Shown: positions 7,856-16,051 of the stretch, piece by piece
Layout: every line of letters starts with the position of its first letter
Position numbering within the stretch: position 1 is the first letter of the stretch
Assembly (NCBI GenBank): GCA_003646815.1
Contig: QMLQ01000008.1
Coordinates: 1-32,081 of the forward strand
From: Deltaproteobacteria bacterium
Lineage (GTDB): Bacteria > Desulfobacterota > DSM-4660 > Desulfatiglandales > Desulfatiglandaceae
Length of the DNA: 32,081 bases
Direction of reading: 5' to 3'
The notes under the pieces: model-generated
Seen by the model: only the letters and a program-made list of their open reading frames with translations
The model's database searches: none
Told to the model about the DNA's origin: nothing
Position numbers and translations under genes: made by a program

Positions 7856-8716
7856 ATGCTGGCAATTAACATGAAACAACTCCTGGAAGCAGGGGTCCAT
7901 TTCGGACACCAGACCCGGCGATGGAACCCGAAAATGAAACCGTACATATTCGGCGACAGAAACGGGATCCACATTATCGATCTGCAGAAAACGGTCAGGC
8001 TTTTCAGAACTGCCTATGATTTTATTACCAGGATCGTGGCCGATGGCTACTCGGTTCTTTTTGTAGGCACAAAAAAACAGGCCCATGATTCCGTTGTGGA
8101 AGAGAGCGAACGATGTGGCATGTTTTTCATGGTAAACAGGTGGCTTGGAGGCACGCTCACCAATTTCCAGACCATCCAGAGGAGTGTTGCCCGCCTCAAG
8201 GACCTGGAAACCATGAAAAATGACGGCACCATCGAGCGATATACCAAAAAGGAAGCGCTCAAGATGGAGAAAGAGCTTGCTAAGCTTGAAAAAAACCTCG
8301 GTGGCATCAAGAATATGGATGAATTGCCCGGGGCAGTATTCGTAGTTGATCCCAAGAGGGAACGAATAGCTGTGAAAGAGGCAAGAAAGCTTGGGATCCC
8401 GGTTGTTGCCATCGCTGATACAAACTGTGATCCGGATGAAATCGACTTTATTATCCCGGGAAATGATGACGCTATAAGGGCCATACGGTTGATCTGTTCA
8501 AAAATTGCCGATGCCTGTATCGAGGGACACAACCTGGCTGAAGAGCGGCTGAGGGCCGAGGCAGAAAAGCAGCACCAGGAAAAAGAAGAAAGTGAACCTG
8601 AGCCCCAGGTTCCGGAAGAAGGCTCAGCAGAAGGGCCGGAAGTAATAATCGTTTCCAAGAAAGAAGAGCTCCCTGGAGACGCATCCAAAGAAACCGGGGA
8701 AGTGGTTTCTGAATAA
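7856..8716 (+). CDS. rpsB: 30S ribosomal protein S2
   Basis: S2 binds the 30S subunit late in assembly, near the head-body junction. The family start [20 protein letters not shown] is preceded here by MLAIN, which places the start at the ATG at 7856, with AAGGAGG 5 bases upstream; the ORF track start at 7529 is far too early. The motifs [31 protein letters not shown] and [15 protein letters not shown] run in the expected order. The protein is 286 residues. The core ends near residue 230, and the last 55 or so residues form an acidic Glu/Pro-rich tail, longer than in E. coli S2. It heads the conserved rpsB-tsf-pyrH-frr block. Confidence 0.98.
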   Translation: MLAINMKQLLEAGVHFGHQTRRWNPKMKPYIFGDRNGIHIIDLQKTVRLFRTAYDFITRIVADGYSVLFVGTKKQAHDSVVEESERCGMFFMVNRWLGGTLTNFQTIQRSVARLKDLETMKNDGTIERYTKKEALKMEKELAKLEKNLGGIKNMDELPGAVFVVDPKRERIAVKEARKLGIPVVAIADTNCDPDEIDFIIPGNDDAIRAIRLICSKIADACIEGHNLAEERLRAEAEKQHQEKEESEPEPQVPEEGSAEGPEVIIVSKKEELPGDASKETGEVVSE

Positions 8717-8717
8717 A

Positions 8718-8749
8718 GGGCCCAACTGATGCTTGCGTAAGCAGTGCCC
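8718..8749 (+). promoter_or_regulatory. Hairpin between rpsB and tsf
   Basis: TGCTT (8730-8734) pairs with AAGCA (8739-8743) around GCGT, with outer GGGC/GCCC able to close the structure. No U-run follows, so it may set relative mRNA levels or processing rather than terminate transcription. Confidence 0.4.
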
Positions 8750-8840
8750 ATCCATTTACCACTACGCCTTAATAATAAAACTGAACCATATGACATATCC
8801 CCTGCGACGGGATGGAAAAATTATACGGAGGAGTCAACCA

Positions 8841-9443
8841 TTGGAAATATCTGCAGGACTAATTAAGGAATTGAGAGATAAAACAGCCGTCGGTATTATG
8901 GATTGTAAAGAAGCCCTCACTGAATCCGAGGGGGATATCCAAAAGGCGATTGAATACCTGAGGAAAAAGGGAATTGCTACTGCCAAGAAACGAGGAGGCA
9001 GAACAACCTCCCAAGGCCAAGTGCAATCGTACATTCACGGCGGAGGAAAGATAGGGGTACTTGTGGAAGTAAACTGCGAAACCGATTTCACCGGCAAAAC
9101 AGAAGATTTTACCAGCTTTGTCCGTGATCTGGCCATGCAGATCGCTGCAACGAATCCTGTTGCCATTGATCGTGAACGGGTTCCCGAGGAGATCATTCAA
9201 AAAGAAAAAGAAATCTATGCCAGCCAGGCGCGAGAAACAGGCAAGCCCGAAAAGGTAATCGAGAAGATTGTGGAGGGGAAATTGAAGAAATTCTATAGCG
9301 AAGCATGTCTCCTCGAACAACCCTTTGTAAAAAATCCGGATATCACGGTGCAGGATCTGGCAAATGAAATGATGGCGAAAACTGGAGAAAACATCGTTAT
9401 AAAGCGGTTCGTGCGTTTTCAGCTTGGGGAGGAGGATGCATAG
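8841..9443 (+). CDS. tsf: Translation elongation factor Ts
   Basis: EF-Ts is the guanine nucleotide exchange factor that regenerates EF-Tu-GTP. The N-terminal UBA-like region EISAGLIKELRDKTAVGIMD continues into CKEALTESEGDIQKAIEYLR, and the VEVNCETDFTGKTEDF segment is the conserved core. I place the start at TTG 8841 because GGAGGAG lies 7 bases upstream and the family begins at this residue; the 36 codons upstream in the track ORF do not resemble EF-Ts. The product is about 200 residues, the short form with a reduced C-terminal half. It lies 124 bases after rpsB and overlaps pyrH by 8 bases. Confidence 0.96.
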   Translation: MEISAGLIKELRDKTAVGIMDCKEALTESEGDIQKAIEYLRKKGIATAKKRGGRTTSQGQVQSYIHGGGKIGVLVEVNCETDFTGKTEDFTSFVRDLAMQIAATNPVAIDRERVPEEIIQKEKEIYASQARETGKPEKVIEKIVEGKLKKFYSEACLLEQPFVKNPDITVQDLANEMMAKTGENIVIKRFVRFQLGEEDA

Positions 9444-10167
9444 ATCCTCTCCCCCATTTAAGCGCATCATGCTTAAACTGAGCGGAGAGGCGCTCATGGG
9501 CCACCATGCCTATGGCATTGATCCGGCAGTACTGCGCTCCGTGGGTGAAGAAATTGTATCGGTCCACGCCAAGGGCATTCAAATTGCGATTGTGGTCGGG
9601 GGCGGCAATATTTTCAGGGGCCTTGAATCTTCAGCCTACGGTGTTGGAAGAGTCCCTGCGGACCACATGGGTATGCTGGCTACTATTATCAATGCACTCG
9701 CCCTTGGGGAGATCCTGGTTCGACTGGGGGCCGAGACGAGGATTATGACGGCCATCGATATGATCAAGATTGCTGAACCGTACATTCGAGGACGGGCTCT
9801 CAGTCATCTTTCAAAGGGCCGGATCGTAATATTTGGAGCCGGCACCGGGAATCCTTATTTTACTACAGACACTGCGGCCGCTCTCAGGGCCATGGAAATA
9901 AACGCAGATATCCTATTGAAGGCCACGAAAGTGGATGGTGTATTTGATTCCGATCCCGAAAAAAATCCTGAAGCACGATCGTTTTCAAACCTCACGTACA
10001 GGGAAGTGCTTGAAAAGGGCTTGAAAGTTATGGATTTAACTGCTGTTTCCCTTGCCATGGAACAAGACCTGCCCATCAGGATTTTTAACCTGAAGAAGAA
10101 GGGAAATATTCTGCGAGTTATGGCCGGGGAGGATGTTGGAACTCTTGTTACAGGAGATTTACCATGA
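9436..10167 (+). CDS. pyrH: UMP kinase
   Basis: A cytoplasmic amino-acid-kinase-family enzyme that phosphorylates UMP to UDP, usually as a hexamer. The sequence FKRIMLKLSGEALMG is the phosphate-binding start, VVGGGNIFRG follows, and DHMGMLATIINALALGEIL and the TGNPYFTTDTAAALRAMEI region carry UMP- and ATP-binding parts. The start at ATG 9436 places 11 residues before the KLSGEAL motif, as in known enzymes; a TTG at 9424 is possible but less likely. The ribosome site GGGGAGGAGG lies inside the tsf end, with an 8-base overlap. The product is 243 residues, normal for the family. Confidence 0.96.
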   Translation: MHRSSPPFKRIMLKLSGEALMGHHAYGIDPAVLRSVGEEIVSVHAKGIQIAIVVGGGNIFRGLESSAYGVGRVPADHMGMLATIINALALGEILVRLGAETRIMTAIDMIKIAEPYIRGRALSHLSKGRIVIFGAGTGNPYFTTDTAAALRAMEINADILLKATKVDGVFDSDPEKNPEARSFSNLTYREVLEKGLKVMDLTAVSLAMEQDLPIRIFNLKKKGNILRVMAGEDVGTLVTGDLP

Positions 10168-10721
10168 AAAATGAAATACTCTCTGAACTGCGACAGAAAA
10201 TGACCAAGACGGTTGAGGCAATCGGCAAGGACTTCAAGAAAATAAGAACCGGCCGGGCGTCTACCGCTCTCCTCGACGGGATCAAGGTGGACTGTTATGA
10301 CACCCAGATGCCTCTCGACCAAGTTGCCTCCCTATCCGCTCCAGAGCCGCGTCTCCTGACCATTCAACCCTGGGACCAGTCCATTATCGGGGAAATAGAG
10401 AAGAGCATTCTCAAATCAGAATTGGGGCTTACGCCCATGAACGATGGAAAATTGATACGAATCTCCATCCCTCCCTTGACGGAGGAAAGGCGCAAGGAGC
10501 TTGCAAAACTGGCAAGGAAGATGGCGGAAGACAGCAAAATTGCCATCCGAAATCATCGGCGCGACGCAAATGAAATGTTCAAACAGCTGAAAAACGACAA
10601 AGATATTTCAGAAGATGAATTTTTTAAGGCGCAGGATGAAGTCCAAAAAATTACCGATGAATTCATTGAAAAAATAGACGCTGTTACCAAAGACAAAGAA
10701 AAAGAAATATTGGAATTCTAA
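10164..10721 (+). CDS. frr: Ribosome recycling factor
   Basis: RRF splits post-termination ribosomes together with EF-G. The 185-residue length is standard. The conserved IRTGRASTALLDGIKVDCY segment, the IQPWDQSIIGEIEKSI region and the C-terminal long helices (LTEERRKELAKLARKMAEDS, then IRNHRRDANEMFKQL) are all present. The start ATG overlaps the pyrH stop as ATGA, showing translational coupling. It closes the rpsB-tsf-pyrH-frr group; no clear terminator follows. Confidence 0.97.
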   Translation: MKNEILSELRQKMTKTVEAIGKDFKKIRTGRASTALLDGIKVDCYDTQMPLDQVASLSAPEPRLLTIQPWDQSIIGEIEKSILKSELGLTPMNDGKLIRISIPPLTEERRKELAKLARKMAEDSKIAIRNHRRDANEMFKQLKNDKDISEDEFFKAQDEVQKITDEFIEKIDAVTKDKEKEILEF

Positions 10722-11073
10722 ACGGCTGCCTGAAATCATATTTCGCATGACAGGCCTTGTAACCCGACCGCAATCATAATTGCTGACTGCTCACCATCTT
10801 CACGCATTGTGACTACAAACGTGGCCAGGCTGAAGCTGTTTAGGCTGAAGGCTGCCGGGGTCAAAGAAGCGTGTGCATCACTTTGGCAGATCCAGAGCAG
10901 ACTCTTGCATCAAACATGGGTTTAGAGTGTGCAGTATTCCCCTTTTCCCTAACAGTCTTCAGGCTATCCACCTGAGTAGTTATCATTCATCACCGGAAAG
11001 GACAACCAGGCGGCGTTCTCCTTTGCCTTTACAGGCATCAGGTGAAAAACGTATCATCTCTGAAGGAAAAAAA
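10722..11073. other. Non-coding spacer between frr and uppS
   Basis: These 352 bases hold no recognisable gene. The track ORF from 10873 is in frame with uppS but its extra 67 codons look non-coding. A heptamer repeat lies at 10827-10855. An imperfect inverted copy of the same word (AACAGTCTTCAGGCT) lies near 10960. No clear promoter or terminator was found. Confidence 0.5.
10827..10855. repeat. Degenerate heptamer repeat upstream of uppS
   Basis: The words AGGCTGA, AGCTGTTT (one base longer), AGGCTGA, AGGCTGC follow one another. This matches the 7-bp pattern of the other spacers. Confidence 0.6.
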
Positions 11074-11808
11074 TTGACTGACCCACAAAAACTTCCGGAA
11101 CATGTAGCCATTATTATGGATGGTAATGGCAGGTGGGCAAGACGCCGGGGCATGGACAGGGTGCGCGGGCACCGGGTGGGTGCGGAATCTGTCAGGGAAG
11201 TGGTGCGGGCCAGTCGGGAATTGGGCATTCACTGGCTCACTCTTTATGCCTTCTCAGAAGAAAATTGGAAGCGTTCCAAATTTGAAATTCGTGCGCTTAT
11301 GAAACTCCTCAGACAGTTTCTCAAGAGCGAGCTTGAAGAAATGCTTCAAAACGGTATTCGTCTTCAGGCGATAGGGCGAATCACCAAACTCGATGCCAAG
11401 ACCAGGGAGATCCTTGCAGATACCATTGAAAAAACCGCAAAGAATCGTGAAATGGTTTTGACATTGGCCCTGAGTTATGGGGGGCGGCAGGAAATCCTTG
11501 ATGCTTTTCGTTCACTGGCATCGCAAATACAGGAGCAGACCCTTGCTCCGGAAGAGATTACCGAGGAGGCAATCTCACGGTCTCTCTATACGTCTTCCAT
11601 GCCTGATCCCGACCTCCTGATCCGGACAAGCGGAGAATACAGGGTCAGCAACTTTCTCTTGTGGCAAATTGCGTATGCAGAAATGTATGTAACACCGACC
11701 CTCTGGCCCGATTTTAGAAAAGAGGAATTTCTGTGCGCCATTGAAGACTACAGGAAACGGGAGAGGCGCTTCGGTGCCACCTCAGAGCAGGTGGCCAGCA
11801 AGGCATGA
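11074..11808 (+). CDS. uppS: Isoprenyl transferase (undecaprenyl diphosphate synthase)
   Basis: A cis-prenyltransferase that extends farnesyl diphosphate with isopentenyl diphosphate to the C55 carrier lipid used for peptidoglycan and other surface polymers. The diphosphate-binding region HVAIIMDGNGRWARRRG, with catalytic Asp16, the LYAFSEENWKRS segment near 66-77 and the C-terminal DLLIRTSGEYRVSNFLLWQ motif are all present. The start is placed at TTG 11074 because GAAGGA lies 6 bases upstream and this gives a normal 244-residue protein; the ATG at 10873 would add 67 unrelated residues. It is followed after 31 bases by cdsA. Confidence 0.95.
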   Translation: MTDPQKLPEHVAIIMDGNGRWARRRGMDRVRGHRVGAESVREVVRASRELGIHWLTLYAFSEENWKRSKFEIRALMKLLRQFLKSELEEMLQNGIRLQAIGRITKLDAKTREILADTIEKTAKNREMVLTLALSYGGRQEILDAFRSLASQIQEQTLAPEEITEEAISRSLYTSSMPDPDLLIRTSGEYRVSNFLLWQIAYAEMYVTPTLWPDFRKEEFLCAIEDYRKRERRFGATSEQVASKA

Positions 11809-11839
11809 TTCCCGGAACAGAACATATCGAGTTGAAAAA

Positions 11840-12649
11840 ATGGACCTGAAGCGATGGATTACCGGCCTTGTTGCCGTTCCCATACTGATATTGCTCATCG
11901 GTTTTGCACCGAGGTGGATGTTTTATGCCGTTGTCTGGTTGGTATCACTGGGTGGGCTCATGGAGTTTTACCGCTTGACCAGCCCTAATCTTTCCCGGCT
12001 TATCAGCTGGTCTACTGCCGCATTCACAAGCGTCCTTTTCTTTCTCCTGGGTATCCGGGAATTCTACCTTGCTCTGGGGTTTGTTCCCTTTCTTCTCATG
12101 GTGACCATGATCCTCTTCATGTTTTTTCATCGATCAACTGCTGCGGAAAACACGGGACTGCTGGCCAAAGCACTCTTGGGCCCGGTTTATATTACCCTGC
12201 CGCTCTCTCTTTTCCTTCTGATCGACCGCTTTCCTGGAGGAAAATGGTGGGTTTTCTTCCTCTTGTCCGTTATTTTTTCGAGTGACATGGGCGCGTTCTA
12301 TTTTGGCAGGCTTTTCGGGTCTCACAAACTCTTCAGGAGAATCAGTCCCGGCAAGACATGGGAAGGCGCGGTAGGCGGGTTGTTCAGCAGTGTCTTCGTT
12401 GCAGCGCTTTTTGCGAAGCTCTTCCCCCTCGGTCAGCACATTTCTTGCATGCTGTTTCTGGGTGCGGGGATATCAATAGCAGGCCAGCTTGGAGACCTCT
12501 GTGAATCCATGATCAAGAGGAATCACGGTGAGAAGGACTCGGGCAGGATCCTGCCCGGACATGGCGGTATGCTCGATAGAATTGATGGTTTGCTTTTCGG
12601 CATCCCGGTACTGTACGGGTACCTTTCTTTTGCGGTGTTCGTTAGGTAA
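11840..12649 (+). CDS. cdsA: Phosphatidate cytidylyltransferase
   Basis: An integral inner-membrane enzyme that makes CDP-diacylglycerol from phosphatidic acid and CTP, supplying PssA encoded downstream. It has about seven to eight hydrophobic segments. The family signature is complete near the C-terminus: SMIKRNHGEKDSGRILPGHG followed by GMLDRID, about residues 223-249. The start at ATG 11840 gives 269 residues, normal for the family; the track start at 11741 lies inside uppS and adds a non-membrane extension. The ribosome site is weak, so coupling to uppS is plausible. Confidence 0.95.
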   Translation: MDLKRWITGLVAVPILILLIGFAPRWMFYAVVWLVSLGGLMEFYRLTSPNLSRLISWSTAAFTSVLFFLLGIREFYLALGFVPFLLMVTMILFMFFHRSTAAENTGLLAKALLGPVYITLPLSLFLLIDRFPGGKWWVFFLLSVIFSSDMGAFYFGRLFGSHKLFRRISPGKTWEGAVGGLFSSVFVAALFAKLFPLGQHISCMLFLGAGISIAGQLGDLCESMIKRNHGEKDSGRILPGHGGMLDRIDGLLFGIPVLYGYLSFAVFVR

Positions 12650-12663
12650 ATAGGCTGTAGCAT

Positions 12664-13833
12664 ATGAAAAACATTACGCTCCTTGGGTCCACCGGCTCCA
12701 TCGGAGTCAATGCGCTCAAAGTCATCAAGATGCATCCCGACCAGTTCAGGGTCGCTGCCCTGGGGGCGGGCAGAAATATGGAACTGTTGGCAACACAAAT
12801 TCAACACTTTCATCCTTCTGCAGTTGCGGTTCAGGACGAGGAAACAGCCCATCAGCTCCGCCGGATTTCCCCCAACATGAAATCATCGGAAATTTTTTGG
12901 GGCACGAAGGGCTTTATCGAATTATGCGCCCTCCAAGAAACAGACACGGTCATTTCGGCAATGATGGGAGCAGCCGGTCTTGTCCCCACTTTTGAGGCAA
13001 TCCGGGCCGGGAAAAATGTGGCCCTGGCAAATAAAGAAACCATGGTCATGGCTGGAGAACTGGTCATGGCGGAGGCAAAGAAACAGGGGGTATCTCTTCT
13101 GCCCATTGACAGTGAGCATAGTGCCATATTCCAGTCCCTGCAGGGACATTCAAACGAGGATGTAAAGCGAATCATTCTCACCGCTTCCGGGGGACCGTTT
13201 CGAAACTTCTCTCTCCAGCAAATGGCGAAGGTAACCCCCGAGGATGCCCTCAATCACCCCAACTGGCTCATGGGTGCCAAAATTACTATAGACTCTTCAA
13301 CGCTCATGAACAAAGGGCTTGAGGCCATTGAAGCGAAGTGGCTTTTTAATGTTCGCATGGATCAGATAAAAATCCTGGTGCATCCTCAGAGCATCGTGCA
13401 TTCCATGGTGGAATACCTGGACGGGTCCACAATTGCGCAGCTTGGTGTGCCCGATATGATGATACCCATCGCATATGCCCTCTCATATCCGCGACACCTG
13501 GAAAATGATCTGCCTCCCCTTGATCTTGGATCGCTGGGGACCCTGAGCTTTGAAGAACCTGAGCTTGACAAATTCAAATGTCTCTCCCTTGCCTTGAAAG
13601 CAGCCTCTACGGGAGGGACCATGCCCACTGTCCTGAACGCAGCAAATGAAATTGCGGTCTCCGCCTTTCTTTCGAAAAAGATCGGTTTTCTTGCCATTCC
13701 CGATCTGATTGAGCGAACCATGGATAACCACACGCCGTCACCAACACGGGATATTGAGCAGGTGATGGATGCAGATGCCTGGGGCCGGAAAACCGCAAAG
13801 GCTCTTTTAAATGAAATGCAAATTTTTCAATGA
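12664..13833 (+). CDS. dxr: 1-deoxy-D-xylulose 5-phosphate reductoisomerase
   Basis: The NADPH-dependent second enzyme of the MEP isoprenoid pathway, feeding UppS. The Rossmann start ITLLGSTGSIGVNALKVI, the LANKETMVMAGELV segment, the metal and substrate motifs LLPIDSEHSAIFQ, ILTASGGPF and MGAKITIDSSTLMNKGLE, and VHPQSIVHSMVEY occur in the right order. At 389 residues it is full length. It begins 14 bases after cdsA, with only a weak ribosome site. The order uppS-cdsA-dxr-rseP is conserved in many bacteria. Confidence 0.97.
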   Translation: MKNITLLGSTGSIGVNALKVIKMHPDQFRVAALGAGRNMELLATQIQHFHPSAVAVQDEETAHQLRRISPNMKSSEIFWGTKGFIELCALQETDTVISAMMGAAGLVPTFEAIRAGKNVALANKETMVMAGELVMAEAKKQGVSLLPIDSEHSAIFQSLQGHSNEDVKRIILTASGGPFRNFSLQQMAKVTPEDALNHPNWLMGAKITIDSSTLMNKGLEAIEAKWLFNVRMDQIKILVHPQSIVHSMVEYLDGSTIAQLGVPDMMIPIAYALSYPRHLENDLPPLDLGSLGTLSFEEPELDKFKCLSLALKAASTGGTMPTVLNAANEIAVSAFLSKKIGFLAIPDLIERTMDNHTPSPTRDIEQVMDADAWGRKTAKALLNEMQIFQ

Positions 13834-13909
13834 CAAAACATATATTTCCCGTTAGCCTGTTCTCGCATCAATGTTGGCTGTTGTCCGATTTGTGGTCACT
13901 TGGTATTGG

Positions 13910-13944
13910 TCATTGATCTGGCATTTGGATTTTGAACTTTGCCG
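13910..13944. repeat. Degenerate heptamer repeat in dxr-rseP spacer
   Basis: Five successive 7-mers can be read: TCATTGA, TCTGGCA, TTTGGAT, TTTGAAC, TTTGCCG. The bases just upstream (TTGGTATTGG) look like further decayed units. Confidence 0.55.
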
Positions 13945-14021
13945 TTAGCCATCGTCACTCCGAAACTTTTGTGATGCTCTTGAGCGAAAATGCAAGCAAC
14001 TAGAAAACCAGTGGAGTTATT

Positions 14022-15104
14022 ATGAGTTTTTTTTCTTACTATCTCCTGCCATTTGTTGTCATCCTGGGGATTCTCATTTTTTTTCACGAGCTTGGTCATT
14101 TTCTCGTGGCAAAATATTTTGGTGTCAGGGTCCTAAAATTTTCTCTCGGGTTCGGGAAAAAAATCATTGGCAAGAAAATCGGAGACACCGAGTACCTCAT
14201 TTCCATGGTACCGCTCGGCGGGTATGTAAAAATGCTCGGTGAATCAGGAGATGATGACACTGAGCCACTCACTCGGGAAGAAGAAAAAAGCTCTTTCAGT
14301 CACCAGCATGTGCTCAAGAGAATGGCTATTGTTGCCGCCGGACCCCTATTCAATCTTCTTCTGGCACTGATCATCTTTTCTCTCTTTTACATCAGTGTCG
14401 GCAAACAGGTAATGGAACCGGAAATCGGGCAGGTCCGGGAACATTCCCCGGCGGAATCTGCAGGACTCAAAAAGGGTGACCTCATCCTGGCGGTGGACGG
14501 GAAACAGGTGGAGGCATGGGCTGAAATAAAGGAAGCTGTTCACGATCGAGCAGGAAAGTCTGTTCTCCTGGTTGTCAGAAGAGATCAACAACTGCTTCAT
14601 TTCACGGTCACCCCGGAAGAGAGCATATCCAAAAATATCTTCGGGGAGGATATCAAGACCGCACTCATCGGTATTGTTGCATCCGGAAAATTCAAGACCC
14701 TGAACCTTCCGACCGGTACTGCTGTAGTGGAAGCGGGAAAGAAGACCTGGGAGGTCATCTGGCTCACCTGTCTCACCGTGGTCAAACTCTTTGAAAGGGT
14801 AATCCCTATCAAAACCATTGGCGGTCCGATTCTGATCGGTCAGATGACCGGTCAGCTTGCCCAGGAAAGTTTTCTCTACCTGATTCCGTTTATGGCCGTT
14901 ATTAGCATAAATCTCGGGATTCTCAACTTGCTGCCGGTTCCCATTCTTGATGGCGGTTTTCTCGTTTTTCTTTTTATAGAACTTATTATCGGGAAGCCTC
15001 TCAGCCTGAAAAAGCGTGACATGGCCCAAAAGGTGGGGCTCTTTCTGCTGATCATGCTCATGGTGATAGTTCTCTTTAACGATATTACCAGGCTGTTTAA
15101 GTGA
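14022..15104 (+). CDS. rseP: RIP-type site-2 zinc metalloprotease
   Basis: A 360-residue inner-membrane protease of the M50B family that cleaves anti-sigma factors or signal-peptide remnants within the membrane. The zinc motif HELGH is at 22-26 in the first membrane helix, followed by the YFGVRVLKFSLGFGKKI segment. One PDZ domain is visible at about residues 125-200 (EHSPAESAGLKKGDLILAVD). The third zinc ligand region is NLLPVPILDGG near 301-312, and a last hydrophobic helix ends the protein. The E. coli enzyme has two PDZ domains and is longer; a single PDZ is common elsewhere. GGAG lies 5 bases before the ATG. No anti-sigma factor is in view. Confidence 0.95.
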   Translation: MSFFSYYLLPFVVILGILIFFHELGHFLVAKYFGVRVLKFSLGFGKKIIGKKIGDTEYLISMVPLGGYVKMLGESGDDDTEPLTREEEKSSFSHQHVLKRMAIVAAGPLFNLLLALIIFSLFYISVGKQVMEPEIGQVREHSPAESAGLKKGDLILAVDGKQVEAWAEIKEAVHDRAGKSVLLVVRRDQQLLHFTVTPEESISKNIFGEDIKTALIGIVASGKFKTLNLPTGTAVVEAGKKTWEVIWLTCLTVVKLFERVIPIKTIGGPILIGQMTGQLAQESFLYLIPFMAVISINLGILNLLPVPILDGGFLVFLFIELIIGKPLSLKKRDMAQKVGLFLLIMLMVIVLFNDITRLFK

Positions 15105-15132
15105 GGCACAGGGCGCAAGGCGTAAGGTCAAA
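15105..15132. repeat. Degenerate heptamer repeat in rseP-tsaB spacer
   Basis: Four 7-mers in tandem: GGCACAG, GGCGCAA, GGCGTAA, GGTCAAA. The array starts directly after the rseP stop codon. Confidence 0.65.
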
Positions 15133-15185
15133 CAGGCTGGCGTCTTTTCATGGTTTAGGGTGAAATCCCGAGGCTCAATGAAGTC

Positions 15186-15911
15186 ATGATTCTTGCAATA
15201 AATACTTCAACACTCCAGTTCAGTATCTCTTTATCCGCCATGAATGGGACTCTCCTGGCCGAATGCATAGTCTCAGCCCCGCACAGGAACTTTGGAAGTC
15301 TTTCCACCACCTTTGATTTTCTTCTCGAATCTTCCAGAAAAAACCTTGCTGATATACGTGCTGTTGCCGTTGCAATGGGCCCGGGAAGCTTTACCGGCCT
15401 CAGGGTTGGGCTCTCCATGGCCAAAGGAATATGTCACGGGCTTCACCTCCCGTTGATTGGCATCTCGACGCTGGAAGCTCTTGCAAACCAGATCCCTTAT
15501 TCCGATCTTCCCATTACCCCTATAGTCGATTCCAGGAAAGGAGAAGTATTTGTCGCCCGCTTCACCTGGGACAGACCGTCTGGATCTATGCGCCGGGTCA
15601 TGGAAGATCGGTGCGTGAAGCTTGAAGCCCTTCCGCAGATATGTAGTGAACCTACTGTCCTGATCGGGAATGATTTGGAAAAGCAGGCACCTCTCTTGCG
15701 CAAGGTAATCACAGATAATATTTTTTACGCTCCAGAGGACAAATGGCACGTCCGGGCGTCTGCCATAGGACAACTGGGACTCAAACATTACAGAAGAGGT
15801 AAAGAAGACAGTTTGGAATCCCTCTCCCCGAAGTATTTTCGGTCCCCGGACATTCGCCCGAATCCCTATCCCCTCCTTGAAAGAAATGAGGGAAATGAAA
15901 TAAAAAGCTGA
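15186..15911 (+). CDS. tsaB: tRNA threonylcarbamoyladenosine biosynthesis protein TsaB
   Basis: An ASKHA-fold partner of TsaD, needed for t6A at position 37 of ANN-decoding tRNAs. The N-terminal MILAINTSTLQFSISL and the AVAMGPGSFTGLRVGLSMAK motif at about 60-80 are diagnostic. At 241 residues it is normal length. The cysteine/histidine metal site of TsaD is absent, as expected for TsaB. It lies 81 bases after rseP behind a heptamer repeat; the ribosome site is weak. Confidence 0.93.
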   Translation: MILAINTSTLQFSISLSAMNGTLLAECIVSAPHRNFGSLSTTFDFLLESSRKNLADIRAVAVAMGPGSFTGLRVGLSMAKGICHGLHLPLIGISTLEALANQIPYSDLPITPIVDSRKGEVFVARFTWDRPSGSMRRVMEDRCVKLEALPQICSEPTVLIGNDLEKQAPLLRKVITDNIFYAPEDKWHVRASAIGQLGLKHYRRGKEDSLESLSPKYFRSPDIRPNPYPLLERNEGNEIKS

Positions 15912-15937
15912 GCCCAGGGAGTCCGGCCAGTTACAAA

Positions 15938-15967
15938 TTGACAAGACAGCACAAAAAATACTATGTT
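15938..15967 (+). promoter_or_regulatory. Candidate promoter for psd-pssA-rsmD-coaD
   Basis: A perfect TTGACA is followed after 18 bases by TATGTT (an alternative is TACTAT after 15 bases). It lies in the 140-base gap before psd. Confidence 0.35.
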
Positions 15968-16001
15968 CCCCACAGGTAAATACACATTGAAAAACACCTC
16001 T

Positions 16002-16022
16002 GACCAGGAAATGTTCATGGTC
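16002..16022 (+). promoter_or_regulatory. Dyad in the psd leader
   Basis: GACCA-G-GAA and TTC-A-TGGTC form an 8-bp stem with one G-A mismatch and a 3-base loop, 29 bases before the psd start. It could be an mRNA hairpin or an operator. Confidence 0.35.
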
Positions 16023-16051
16023 TTCATCAACGGGGATATTCTTGATCACTG

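Noticed and set aside
8047-8796. 249-residue minus-strand ORF
   Set aside because: Shadow of rpsB; serine-rich composition with no domain.
10873-11073. N-terminal extension of UppS
   Set aside because: The family starts close to the MDGNGRW motif; the extra 67 codons look like spacer.
13896-14099. 67-residue minus-strand ORF
   Set aside because: Covers a repeat-bearing spacer and the rseP start in antisense; no support.
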